Virus record (IMG/VR): IMGVR_UViG_3300033148_004051
Location: 1 to 36,226 of that record
Strand: one strand, 5' to 3'
Length of the DNA stretch: 36,226 nt
From: a virus
This document shows, in pieces, positions 28,939-35,371 of the stretch; position 1 is the first letter of the stretch, and each line of letters starts with the position of its first letter. Both the position numbers and the translations under genes were made by a program. The notes under the pieces were generated by a model. The model worked only from the letters and a program-made list of their open reading frames with translations, was not told where the DNA came from and ran no database searches.

Positions 28939-29514
28939 TTAAGAAGTAATTTTATTTTCTATTTTGGATCTTAAAACTCAATGGAAATATTTAATATAAT
29001 CATCCTGATAAAAACTTTCTTGAAATCTAAACTTATCTTCTGTAATTTCTAAGCATTCTTGTAATAACTCCAAAGGATAATTATGTTTATTAGATTGATT
29101 TTTTATACGAGTCTTAACTTTATGTATAAATTCATCTGTATATCATCACATTGTATTATTAATAAAATTAAATTTATTATCATCTAATTCTTTTGTTTTT
29201 TTTCTAATCTTATCCTTTAGTTTAGATATATATTTTATTTGTTCTAATCTCTCTTTAATTTCTTCTAGCTCATTTTTAGTTTCTTCTAAATCTCATTTTA
29301 TAACACTATCACATCTTTTTCATCTATTACAATCAAAACAGGATGTAGTAAGATTCTCTTCTTCGTTTCATCATCAATGCTTAACTGATATTTTATGATC
29401 TACTTCTAAAGTAATATTATGTTTTTCTGGTGTTCTTCAACAATACATACAGGTAAATTCATCTCTATTAAATATTTTAAACCTAAGTCTTTTTGATATA
29501 CTTTTTCTCTTCAT
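28939..29514 (-). CDS. HNH endonuclease
   Basis: 191 residues. RFKIFNRDEFTCMYCGRTPE (about 11-30) and LEVDHKISVKHGGGNEEENL (about 36-55) with TSCFDCNRGKR give the four zinc cysteines and the HNH triad (D39-H40, N55, N63 region). The GGG run is three consecutive TGA codons. A coiled-coil tail (residues 75-115) and a further helical domain follow. It is the first gene after the structured leader and terminator at 29533-29667. Confidence 0.9.
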
Positions 29515-29532
29515 AATATATTTTTAGATAAA

Positions 29533-29667
29533 TAAAAAGCACCTAACCTTTTGTAGTGAGACCAAGGTTAAGTGCAGTTTATGTAATTAAGCATTACTTA
29601 ATATCTAATTTAAAAAGGTCTCACTTTTCTTAAATTAAATATTAAGCTATTAAATATAACTTAATAC
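29533..29667 (-). ncRNA. Structured leader / small RNA ending in a terminator with pseudoknot potential
   Basis: The RNA from promoter 29674-29701 has hairpin arms ATTAAG/CTTAAT and a 12-bp terminator stem (29539-29550 with 29564-29575) followed by five U. The terminator loop holds GGTCTCACT (29555-29563), perfectly complementary to AGTGAGACC 54 bases upstream in the RNA (29617-29625). The HNH ATG lies 19 bases past the terminator. It could be an attenuator or a free-standing small RNA. Confidence 0.7.
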
Positions 29668-29673
29668 TCAAGT

Positions 29674-29701
29674 ATTATATAGTACTTTCTATTTATTGCA
29701 A
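29674..29701 (-). promoter_or_regulatory. Promoter (TTGCAA-N16-TATAAT) in front of structured leader
   Basis: TTGCAA (29696-29701) overlaps the last codons of the NinB-like gene; TATAAT lies at 29674-29679, 16 bases away. Reads into the leader RNA and the replication genes. Confidence 0.8.
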
Positions 29702-30124
29702 ATATTTATCATAATATTCTAATAACTTTGGATCATCTGCTCACGTTATTTTTAAATCATATCTAGTATTACACCATTCAATCATCTTTTCTATAAACTT
29801 AATTCATTCTTGATCTGTTAAATCTGAAGTTCATTTTTTCGGATAAACTGTTTTAAACTTTCATACTCAAACTTCTTTTACTCATATTAAAGCACATTTC
29901 ATAATATGTTTTATTTTTTCTTCATCGTTTTCTTCATTTCATAGTTTAATTTCTTCTTTTGATATTAAACTAAATAGAACATGGAACATCTTATTTTGTG
30001 GTAAAGTACGAGTTTTCTTCTTTTTTTTAATAGTTAAGATATACTCTGAGTTATCATCTATTCTATCTCTTAAATATCATAGGATAAAATTAAGTATATC
30101 TTTTATTGTTCAAACTTTTCTCAT
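29693..30124 (-). CDS. NinB-like recombination protein
   Basis: 143 residues. KKKKKTRTLPQNKMFHVLFS (about 33-52) is the NinB/Orf signature of a basic run followed by R(T/S)LPQN. Later comes KFKTVYPKKGTSDLTDQEG and FIEKMIEWCNTRYDLKI, corresponding to the C-terminal NinB helix. NinB (Orf) binds single-stranded DNA and helps annealing proteins in phage recombination. It follows the Gp157-like gene by 6 bases and its end is reused as the -35 of a promoter. Confidence 0.85.
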
Positions 30125-30130
30125 AATAAA

Positions 30131-30574
30131 TTAATTATATTTTACTTCTAACGAAACCTTTTGTTCTATATGTACTCATTCAACTATTACATCATTTTTC
30201 ATATCTTCTTTAATATGTTTTTTATCAATCTTTATAGTAGTTTTTACTACTTCTTCTTTATATTCATCAGGTATTTTTGACTCTTCATCTATAATTAAAC
30301 TTCAAGCAGTTGTTTTAATTCTTACCTCAACTCAATTTGCTTCAAACTTATCTATTCATGCTTTTTGTAATATCTCTATTCAGTTATTCTTAATCTCTAC
30401 CTCTCTTGCATTTAATTCAGTTATCATTGCTTGTCATTTAGTTATTCTACTAACTAATTCACTTTGTGCTAACTCTTCTTGTAGAGCTGTTATTTGATTA
30501 TTATAGTCTAATTTTTTAGATGTAATATCTGATAATTCAGCAATTAATGCTGGTGTAGTTGTTATTGTTGTCAT
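30131..30574 (-). CDS. Gp157-like protein
   Basis: 147 residues. A coiled-coil N-terminal half (LSDITSKKLDYNNQITALQ ... ELVSRITKGQAMITELNAR) is followed by a beta half with FEANGVEVRIKTTAGSLIID, KIPDEYKEEVVKTTIKIDKK and VEGVHIEQKVSLEVKYN. This is the layout of siphophage Gp157 family proteins, often encoded beside single-strand annealing proteins. Function is uncertain; a link to recombination or host-range resistance has been suggested for the family. Confidence 0.8.
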
Positions 30575-30591
30575 AATCTATTTTTTAATAA

Positions 30592-31221
30592 TTAAAATGC
30601 TGGATCTTTTTTAGGTTCTTTATCTAATTTTGCTTCATAATAAGTTTTAATTTCTTTTCTCATCTCTAGTCATAGTTCATATTTCTCCTCTATAACCTTA
30701 TAAGCTTCAAAATGGTCTTTATAATTAGTCTTCTTTTTTAAAATTTCAAATGTTTCTTTTGTAAATTCTGGTTTAATTACTTCTTCTTCCTCTGGTAAAT
30801 CCTCTCATCTATAAACATATAATCAAATTCAATGCATTGCTAAGGCTTTTGTAAAAGCTCTTTGTATAGCTTTATTTATATCAAATTGAGTTGCTGCCTG
30901 TACTTCCTTTTCTCAATATTTAGTTGTATAACTATATTTTTCAGCTTTCATTGCCTTATTAGCTCAATCCATTACTGGTAATCTCACTATATGTTCAATA
31001 TCATTTACAGTTACTCAAACCTTTACATCTATTCAAAATTTACTTTCCCAAAAAGGAAATCAATCTATATTTTCATAAGTAGTATAATTACTATTTGGAT
31101 ATTCTTTTTTTACCATATCCCAAGCATTAGCCCATGATATATAAGAAAGGTTTTGTTTTTTACTTACTTCTCATTCAATTTTATTTAATTCAATGAAATA
31201 ATTATCTTTTTTATCTGACAT
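30592..31221 (-). CDS. Single-strand annealing protein, DUF1071 (Sak-type)
   Basis: 209 residues. Family motifs: LSYISWANAWDMVKKEYP (about 25-42), LPVMDGANKAM (about 81-91), FDINKAIQRAFTKALAMHGI (about 113-132) and LYVYRGEDLPE. The protein anneals complementary single strands in phage recombination, the RecT/Red-beta role. Together with Gp157-like and NinB-like genes it makes the recombination module. Its start overlaps the HTH-gene stop by 11 bases. Confidence 0.9.
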
Positions 31222-31492
31222 CTGTCTTACTATTAGAAATTAAAAATCTTATTTCTTCTTCACTTAATCCAAACAATTTAGCTAACACTTTTAGTGTTCT
31301 ATCTCTAGGATAGTTTATTCCTTTTATTATTCTCATATAAGTCGTTCTGTTTATTCATGAATTATCTAAATCATGATAACTTATCCTTTTTATTCTTCTC
31401 GTTAAATCTAGTGTTAATGGTTGATCTGATAATGCTTTATATATTATAGCACTTTTCATATCTAGGTCTTTTAGTATTATTTCTTTTACCAT
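31211..31492 (-). CDS. Cro/CI-type HTH regulator
   Basis: 93 residues. Residues about 43-80 (LDNSGINRTTYMRIIKGINY ... TLKVLAKLFGLSEEEI) form an XRE-like helix-turn-helix domain ending in the typical LA..FGLSEEE helix. It likely represses or times the recombination operon. It is second in the transcript from promoter 31745-31772. No divergent partner gene and no integrase are visible, so it need not be a lysogeny repressor. Confidence 0.8.
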
Positions 31493-31501
31493 TTTATTAT
31501 T

Positions 31502-31705
31502 TTATATATTAAAGCTTTCATCTAAATAATGATCTACTATCTTTTCAAATAATTCTTCATATGTTAATGTTTCTTGTTCAAAATCTAAGTCCATTAATAT
31601 AAATGAATCATCATCTATTTCATTAACATGTAATTCTAAACTTTCTATAAAATCATCTTTTTCAAGTGAGTCTATATAATCTTTTATCTTTTTAACAGTA
31701 TTCAT
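31502..31705 (-). CDS. Small acidic hypothetical protein
   Basis: 67 residues, about one third Asp/Glu (MNTVKKIKDYIDSLEKDDFI ... KIVDHYLDESFNI), no TGA codon. Not recognised. It is the first gene after promoter 31745-31772. Strongly acidic early proteins are sometimes DNA mimics, but nothing specific supports that here. Confidence 0.7.
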   Translation of the reverse strand: MNTVKKIKDYIDSLEKDDFIESLELHVNEIDDDSFILMDLDFEQETLTYEELFEKIVDHYLDESFNI

Positions 31706-31744
31706 AATTAAGTAGTTAGTAATTATTATCTCTTGGACACTTAT

Positions 31745-31772
31745 ATATTAATCATTTATTTTAGTATTGCAA
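31745..31772 (-). promoter_or_regulatory. Promoter (TTGCAA-N16-TAATAT) of recombination operon
   Basis: TTGCAA at 31767-31772 and TAATAT at 31745-31750, 16-base spacer, about 40 bases before the 67-aa gene. Confidence 0.7.
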
Positions 31773-31801
31773 CTTTTTTATGCACTTTCTTTAACTTTCT
31801 T

Positions 31802-31828
31802 TTATAAAAGAGCTAATTAAAGCTCTTT
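31802..31828 (-). terminator. Terminator after the 72-aa gene
   Basis: Arms AAAGAGCT (31807-31814) and AGCTCTTT (31821-31828), 8 bp, loop AATTAA, followed on the minus strand by a U-rich run. It overlaps the stop codon at 31817. Confidence 0.8.
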
Positions 31829-32035
31829 AGTGTTATCAGATTCCATTTCTTCAATAATCCATTGTATTGTTTCTTTACTATCTCATCTACTTAGCATACC
31901 TTTAACAGTATCTAATATAGAATATGATCTAAGTATACTTTCATGTACTCATTTAGTACCACTATCTAAATATTTTTGCATATCTTTATCTGATATTTTT
32001 TGTGGATATTTATTTATTCTGTTTATACTTTTCAT
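31817..32035 (-). CDS. Hypothetical protein
   Basis: 72 residues (MKSINRINKYPQKISDKDMQ ... IIEEMESDNTKEL), helical. Not recognised. The last gene of the 33411-31817 operon; a terminator overlaps its end. Confidence 0.65.
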
Positions 32036-32041
32036 AATCTA

Positions 32042-32197
32042 TTAATTAATATTAAAATCTTCTTCTCATATTTTTCTTCATATTACCTTATAGTGTTTAA
32101 AACACTTTTGTTCAGCTTGTTCAAAACTTGTGGCTATTATATCATTTCAACAGTATGTTTTGGATCATACTTGTATTTCAGTTAAAAAAGTATATAT
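32042..32197 (-). CDS. Small conserved phage protein with apparent AUA start
   Basis: 51 residues (IYTFLTEIQVGSKTYCGNDI IATSFEQAEQKCFKHYKVIG in two parts). The pattern KTYCGxDIIATSFEQAE..C...KVIG is like a widespread small phage protein (K.Y.GP.IIA.S.E.AE..C....VIG). The frame has no ATG, GTG or TTG upstream of the conserved part. The stop just before it leaves ATA at 32195-32197 as the best start, placed after a TAATAACTAACC leader. Two internal glycines are TGA. Confidence 0.6.
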
Positions 32198-32214
32198 AGG
32201 TTAGTTATTAGTAA

Positions 32215-32424
32215 TTAAATAATCTTCTTATCTTTTAATTTGTTATATAAATCTATATATTCTTTATTCCGATCCTCATGTTTATTTTCACAAGTGCAAT
32301 TTATTATATGAGATAATTTATATATATGCTCTAATGATTCTGTTTTAGTTATTATATCTCAATCATCTATATTTACTAAGCTTATGTGTTCTATAAGTTC
32401 TAGGAACTTTTCTTTTTTATTCAT
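32215..32424 (-). CDS. Hypothetical protein
   Basis: 69 residues (MNKKEKFLELIEHISLVNID ... YIDLYNKLKDKKII) with one CTC motif in the middle. Helical and charged. Not recognised. Confidence 0.65.
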
Positions 32425-32440
32425 CTTGTTCTGTTATTAG

Positions 32441-32617
32441 TTAAGTTAATTTCTTAGTTATATAATCAATAAATGGTTTTTCTACTTCTTCGTAGAATTT
32501 TTGTTGTTCTAACTTTCTTTTATTATCTATTTTTCTACTTAACCAAGAAAAGAATAAATAAAGTAAAATGTTTTCTATTATTAATAGAAATATATAAAAT
32601 ATTATATTATTTTCCAT
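32441..32617 (-). CDS. Small membrane protein
   Basis: 58 residues, an N-terminal membrane helix (about residues 4-24, NIIFYIFLLIIENILLYLFF) and a charged C-terminal tail. No TGA. Not recognised. Overlaps the stop of the 84-aa gene by 11 bases. Confidence 0.65.
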   Translation of the reverse strand: MENNIIFYIFLLIIENILLYLFFSWLSRKIDNKRKLEQQKFYEEVEKPFIDYITKKLT

Positions 32618-32861
32618 ATTCTTGTATTAAGGAATTATTAATTTTATCTACTTGTATTTTAGCTGAAAAAAATATTTTTAAGTCTTCTTGTTTTAATTTT
32701 CTATCACTAGACCAAGTACTTCTTAAATCTATTCATGAATTTTTAGCAATCAATGCAAATGCTGTTGGATATAATTTCTTAGCTAATGATACTTGAGTTA
32801 TTAAACTCTCTAATTCTTCAAATAGTTTATTATCTGATTTTATAAGTTCTAATTCTTTCAT
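32607..32861 (-). CDS. Hypothetical helical protein
   Basis: 84 residues (MKELELIKSDNKLFEELESL ... KINNSLIQEYGK). The middle (SLAKKLYPTAFALIAKNSGI) is amphipathic. Not recognised. A short AGGGGG-like stretch is absent; the start has an ATTATG-type AT-rich leader. Confidence 0.65.
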
Positions 32862-32882
32862 AATTCAAGGGGGTTAGTAATA

Positions 32883-33002
32883 CTAATATATTATATATTG
32901 TAATATTGCTTCAATTTTATCTTTTATTACTTGTCTTTTTGTAAATTCATTACTTTGATTCATTACCTTATCTATAAATTCCAATTCTTCTTTTGTAAAC
33001 AT
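32883..33002 (-). CDS. Short helical peptide
   Basis: 39 residues (MFTKEELEFIDKVMNQSNEF ... KIEAILQYIIY), stop TAG, no TGA codon. Not recognised. One base separates its start from the next stop, so it is embedded in the operon. Confidence 0.6.
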   Translation of the reverse strand: MFTKEELEFIDKVMNQSNEFTKRQVIKDKIEAILQYIIY

Positions 33003-33003
33003 A

Positions 33004-33204
33004 TTATTCTCAGTTATTTTTTAAATTTATTTTACTTTTTCTTAATTCTGATAAGTATTCATTATCACATGAACTTAAATGATAAAATCAACAATCATCA
33101 CATTTGTAAACTGTTCTCTTACTTCAAGATTTTCTTTTCATCTTTCTCATCATATGTTTTGCAAACTTCTTTTCATGATATGCTTCTTTTCAGCAACTTT
33201 TCAT
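33004..33204 (-). CDS. Small zinc-binding protein
   Basis: 66 residues. YKCDDCGFYHLSSC (about 33-46) is a CxxC...H...C zinc knuckle typical of small phage proteins that resemble the C-terminal half of a zinc finger; a first cysteine lies near the N-terminus (MKSC). The rest is Lys-rich. Role unknown; nucleic-acid binding is plausible. Confidence 0.72.
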
Positions 33205-33207
33205 TTT

Positions 33208-33411
33208 TTATTGGTTAGTATTAAATTCAGATTTATAAGTTTTATTTATTGCTGTCTTAATATCTTTTCAAGTATTTGGTAATACATATTTATCATTATC
33301 AGCCATTACCATAAACATATCTTGTTTTTCTATGTATGATAAGTTTATATTATGTCATACTTTTAATAATTCTTCAAGTTTTTGTTCTAGGCTAATTCTT
33401 TTATTAGTCAT
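33208..33411 (-). CDS. Hypothetical protein, first gene of the operon
   Basis: 67 residues (MTNKRISLEQKLEELLKVGH ... NKTYKSEFNTNQ). The N-terminal helix is amphipathic. Not recognised. It starts about 30 bases after promoter 33441-33468. Confidence 0.65.
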
Positions 33412-33440
33412 TTTATTTAGTTATAAGTTAAGATGTATTC

Positions 33441-33468
33441 ATTATAAGACTATTTTAATGTATTGCAA
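33441..33468 (-). promoter_or_regulatory. Promoter (TTGCAA-N16-TATAAT) of small-gene operon
   Basis: TTGCAA (33463-33468) and consensus TATAAT (33441-33446), 16 bases apart; lies directly behind a terminator and in front of the 67-aa gene at 33411. Confidence 0.8.
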
Positions 33469-33470
33469 AT

Positions 33471-33492
33471 AAAAAACTAGATTTTACTCTAG
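33471..33492 (-). terminator. Terminator after 34-aa gene
   Basis: A 5-bp stem CTAGA/TCTAG (33477-33481, 33488-33492) with a 6-base loop and six U on the minus strand, just after the stop at 33502. Confidence 0.7.
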
Positions 33493-33501
33493 CTTTGTTT
33501 T

Positions 33502-33606
33502 TTATAATAATTTCATTTTAGTAAAACATACTTTATTATTTCAATATCTCTTAGTAAGATTATTATTTTGTGATTTATAATATTTATCTAAATCTTTTGT
33601 ACTCAT
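33502..33606 (-). CDS. Short basic peptide downstream of structured RNA region
   Basis: 34 residues (MSTKDLDKYYKSQNNNLTKR ... CFTKMKLL), basic, one TGA. Not recognised. A terminator follows, and a long structured non-coding stretch precedes it. Its leader CTTAACTAATATG has the AT-rich form usual in this genome. Confidence 0.55.
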
Positions 33607-33955
33607 ATTAGTTAAGTTAATTAGTATATTACTTTTAGTTCAGATTCTTATATACTATTAATGCATTCCCTCTAAGATTAAATAAAGAATTAAATTTAAA
33701 GTAACTTGAAAAACAAGGTTCATTTAAATACCCTAACTAATAAGTTAAGTTTCTTAATTTACACTTAGAGGAGCAATAGTTATAAAAATCTGTAAGTTTG
33801 TACATTACTTTCCAGACGAGTTCTTTATAGTGACTATCCTAGAATTATTCCCCCCTTACTAATTAAAGTAAGCCTCAGTTATGATATATCCATTCTAGTT
33901 GCCGATATATCCCAAGTTAACTATTTTAATAAATAGATGTAGTATATAAATACCT
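33607..33955 (-). ncRNA. Structured non-coding stretch (candidate RNA)
   Basis: No convincing gene in about 350 bases. Nested and separate stems are visible: 7 bp CTAGAAT/ATTCTAG (33839-33845, 33892-33898) enclosing 6 bp CTTACT/AGTAAG (33855-33860, 33867-33872), and 8 bp CCTCTAAG/CTTAGAGG (33669-33676, 33764-33771). Base composition is richer in G and C than nearby genes and includes a GGGGGG run. The transcript would come from promoter 34163-34190 by read-through. It matches no RNA class that I know. Very short frames (about 20 codons) occur and are not called. Confidence 0.5.
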
Positions 33956-34060
33956 CTAGCTTCGGGCGGTATAGATTCCGTGCTTATGAGTTTGTTTCAT
34001 GGTTCATATGATTCTGTTTCCATCAAAAAGGCAATACCATTTTTTATATACTACATTCAT
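33956..34060 (-). CDS. 34-residue peptide enclosed by a 14-bp inverted repeat
   Basis: 34 residues (MNVVYKKWYCLFDGNRIIGT ... KHGIYTARS), stop TAG, one TGA. The ATG follows TTTTTTTAATAA. A perfect 14-bp inverted repeat (33937-33950 with 34043-34056) closes around it, covering codons 2-6 and the bases just past the stop, so the start region could be buried in RNA. Codon use (CAC, GCC, CGA, AGC) differs from neighbours, hence it may instead be part of a structured RNA. Confidence 0.45.
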
Positions 34061-34065
34061 TTATT

Positions 34066-34157
34066 AAAAAAACACCAGTCATGTGCGTGATTGGTGTCTA
34101 AAAACTCATATTGTATGAATCAGTAAGACCTATACGCACATATAAGTTTTTAATGTA
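34066..34157 (-). ncRNA. Small structured RNA or leader ending in a terminator
   Basis: The RNA from promoter 34163-34190 forms a 12-bp stem with one G-U pair (34140-34151 with 34100-34111). A terminator stem follows (34072-34081 with 34088-34097, nine of ten pairs), then seven U. The terminator loop CGCACAT (34081-34087) is the exact complement of ATGTGCG (34135-34141) in the first hairpin, allowing a loop-loop contact. The next ATG is at 34060. Confidence 0.65.
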
Positions 34158-34162
34158 AATAC

Positions 34163-34190
34163 AGTATATCTATATAAAATATAATTGCAA
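34163..34190 (-). promoter_or_regulatory. Promoter (TTGCAA-N16-TATACT) of structured RNA
   Basis: TTGCAA (34185-34190) and TATACT (34163-34168), spacer 16 bases. The only downstream product before the terminator is the structured RNA. Confidence 0.75.
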
Positions 34191-34313
34191 ATAAAAGTTT
34201 AATTTCATCTATAATTATACAAATATGTATAACTACAATAGATAATGCAACAAAAAAGAACCAATTAAGGTTCTTCCAACAAAAATCATTGTGTGGTATA
34301 AGTATATTATTAA
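34191..34313. other. Short gap: terminator plus AT-rich sequence
   Basis: Between the 60-aa gene and promoter 34163-34190. It contains the terminator at 34252-34275 and otherwise unassigned AT-rich sequence. Confidence 0.5.
34252..34275 (-). terminator. Terminator after 60-aa gene
   Basis: Arms AAGAACC/GGTTCTT (34256-34262, 34269-34275), 7 bp, loop AATTAA, then six U on the minus strand. Confidence 0.8.
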
Positions 34314-34496
34314 TTATTTTATTTTATGCAAATATTCTATACATAATTTATTAAAAATTAATGATTCTTTTTTAGATAAATTAGTTAAAATTACTTGTTT
34401 TGGAACATCAATAGTAAAAGTAAAAAAATTACCATGTTCTCCTATTAAATGATTTTTAGCTAATTCAAATATTTCATTTCAAGTAAATTTAGACAT
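34314..34496 (-). CDS. Hypothetical protein behind an attenuator-like leader
   Basis: 60 residues (MSKFTGNEIFELAKNHLIGE ... NKLCIEYLHKIK). A charged helix, a beta-prone FFTFTIDVPKQVIL and a C-terminal helix. Not recognised. Its transcription would pass the RNA and terminator at 34552-34697, since no other clear promoter precedes it. Confidence 0.65.
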
Positions 34497-34551
34497 AGTT
34501 TTTAATTAATGATAATAATTTATTTATATTGGTAAGTTAATTTAAAGCATT

Positions 34552-34697
34552 AAAAAAAGAGTCTTAATTAAAAGACTCTTAAATATGAAAAAAAATATCC
34601 TCATTAATATTCAAAGCTGTTAAGCCTTTTTATGTTCCTCGCTAGTTACAGCATGCTCTTTTTATAAAGCCGACAAACATTAATGAACTCATTACTG
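34552..34697 (-). ncRNA. Small RNA or leader with own promoter and terminator
   Basis: About 145 bases between promoter 34703-34730 and a 9-bp terminator (AAGAGTCTT/AAGACTCTT, 34557-34565 and 34572-34580, then U7). Inside, GCTGT/ACAGC closes a stem that also contains TAGC and GCTTA; a palindrome TAATGAGTTCATTA lies near the 5' end. A 16-codon frame (MSSLMFVGFIKRACCN) is possible in it but not supported by a good leader. The 60-aa gene follows 55 bases after the terminator. Confidence 0.6.
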
Positions 34698-34702
34698 TAA
34701 TT

Positions 34703-34730
34703 AGTATAATTGTTTATTAATTTAATGCAA
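34703..34730 (-). promoter_or_regulatory. Promoter (TTGCAT-N16-TATACT)
   Basis: TTGCAT (34725-34730) and TATACT (34703-34708) with a 16-base spacer, directly after a terminator, reading into the small RNA 34552-34697. Confidence 0.72.
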
Positions 34731-34759
34731 TAAAAAAACTCTAGCACGACTTAGAGTTT
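34731..34759 (-). terminator. Terminator after 112-aa gene
   Basis: Arms AAACTCTA (34736-34743) and TAGAGTTT (34752-34759), 8 bp, followed by a U-tract on the minus strand. It lies 5 bases past the stop at 34765. Confidence 0.85.
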
Positions 34760-34764
34760 AGTTT

Positions 34765-35103
34765 TTAATATTTAGTTAAAATTGTAATCCATTGATTTAG
34801 AACTCATGAACCACTAACTATTGGATCAGAATCATCTCACATTGAATATCATAGGTCTTTTAATGTATGATAGACATTATACCATTCATTCCAGTTTTTT
34901 AGTGATAAACCAGCTTCATTAAATTCTGATTTTTCTAGTAAAAAAGAATGGTTTGTTGTTTTGATTTTTCAGTTTACTTGTATAGTAAAGAATAATCTAA
35001 TAAATTGTTGTTTATCTTTGCAAGTTGCAGATGTAATTTCTGCATCTATAACCTCTCAAACTACTGATATATAATCAGTTTGTAGTAATAATTGTATTGA
35101 CAT
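34765..35103 (-). CDS. Hypothetical protein
   Basis: 112 residues. Beta-prone N-terminus (LLLQTDYISVVGEVIDAEIT), basic middle, then NWNEWYNVYHTLKDLGYSMG and a Trp/Gly-containing end (VSGSGVLNQWITILTKY). Not recognised. It is followed by a strong terminator and preceded by a zinc-ribbon gene, with 55 bases between. Confidence 0.7.
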
Positions 35104-35158
35104 AACTTTATAATAAAAAAATAAAAGTATCTGCCGTGCCTTGTTAGTATAATGATTT

Positions 35159-35296
35159 TTAAATAGATTTCAAGTTTTCCAGTCTTTCTAATTTCTTCTC
35201 TATAGTAATTTCTCTTCTACAATTATCACATATAAAATATATGTCTTGTTTTTTAAAAGTTTTTCATCAACAATTAGAACAATGCAACATCATCAT
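35159..35296 (-). CDS. Small zinc-ribbon protein
   Basis: 45 residues, starting with three consecutive ATG codons, all in frame. LHCSNCGGKTFKKQDIYF followed by ICDNCRRE gives two CxxC pairs, a complete zinc ribbon; both glycines after the first pair are TGA. A Lys/Glu helix ends it. Nucleic-acid binding is likely. It sits between the lysin terminator and the 112-aa gene. Confidence 0.78.
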
Positions 35297-35349
35297 AAAT
35301 TAGTTAGTTAGTATTAATACCTTTTTACTTATAAAGTTCTTTAAATCAA

Positions 35350-35371
35350 CAAAAAAAGAGGTCTAGCCTCT
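35350..35371 (-). terminator. Terminator after cysteine-peptidase gene
   Basis: Arms AGAGG/CCTCT (35357-35361, 35367-35371) with a 5-base loop, then seven U on the minus strand. It overlaps the TAG stop and ends the lysis transcript. Confidence 0.78.

Noticed and set aside
3718-33282. Many plus-strand open frames of 60-214 codons (for example 5916-6560, 6955-7458, 32473-32796)
   Set aside because: They lie antisense to well-supported minus-strand genes, are low-complexity (Ser, Leu, Phe-rich) and arise from reverse complements of Lys/Glu-rich codons.
33607-33955. Group I intron
   Set aside because: Some stems and a GTGC-type stretch resemble core pieces, but no P7/P3 pairing or interrupted gene could be identified.
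34581-34697. Leader peptide MSSLMFVGFIKRACCN
   Set aside because: 16 codons, no AATAA leader, and inside a probable structured RNA; evidence too weak for a gene call.
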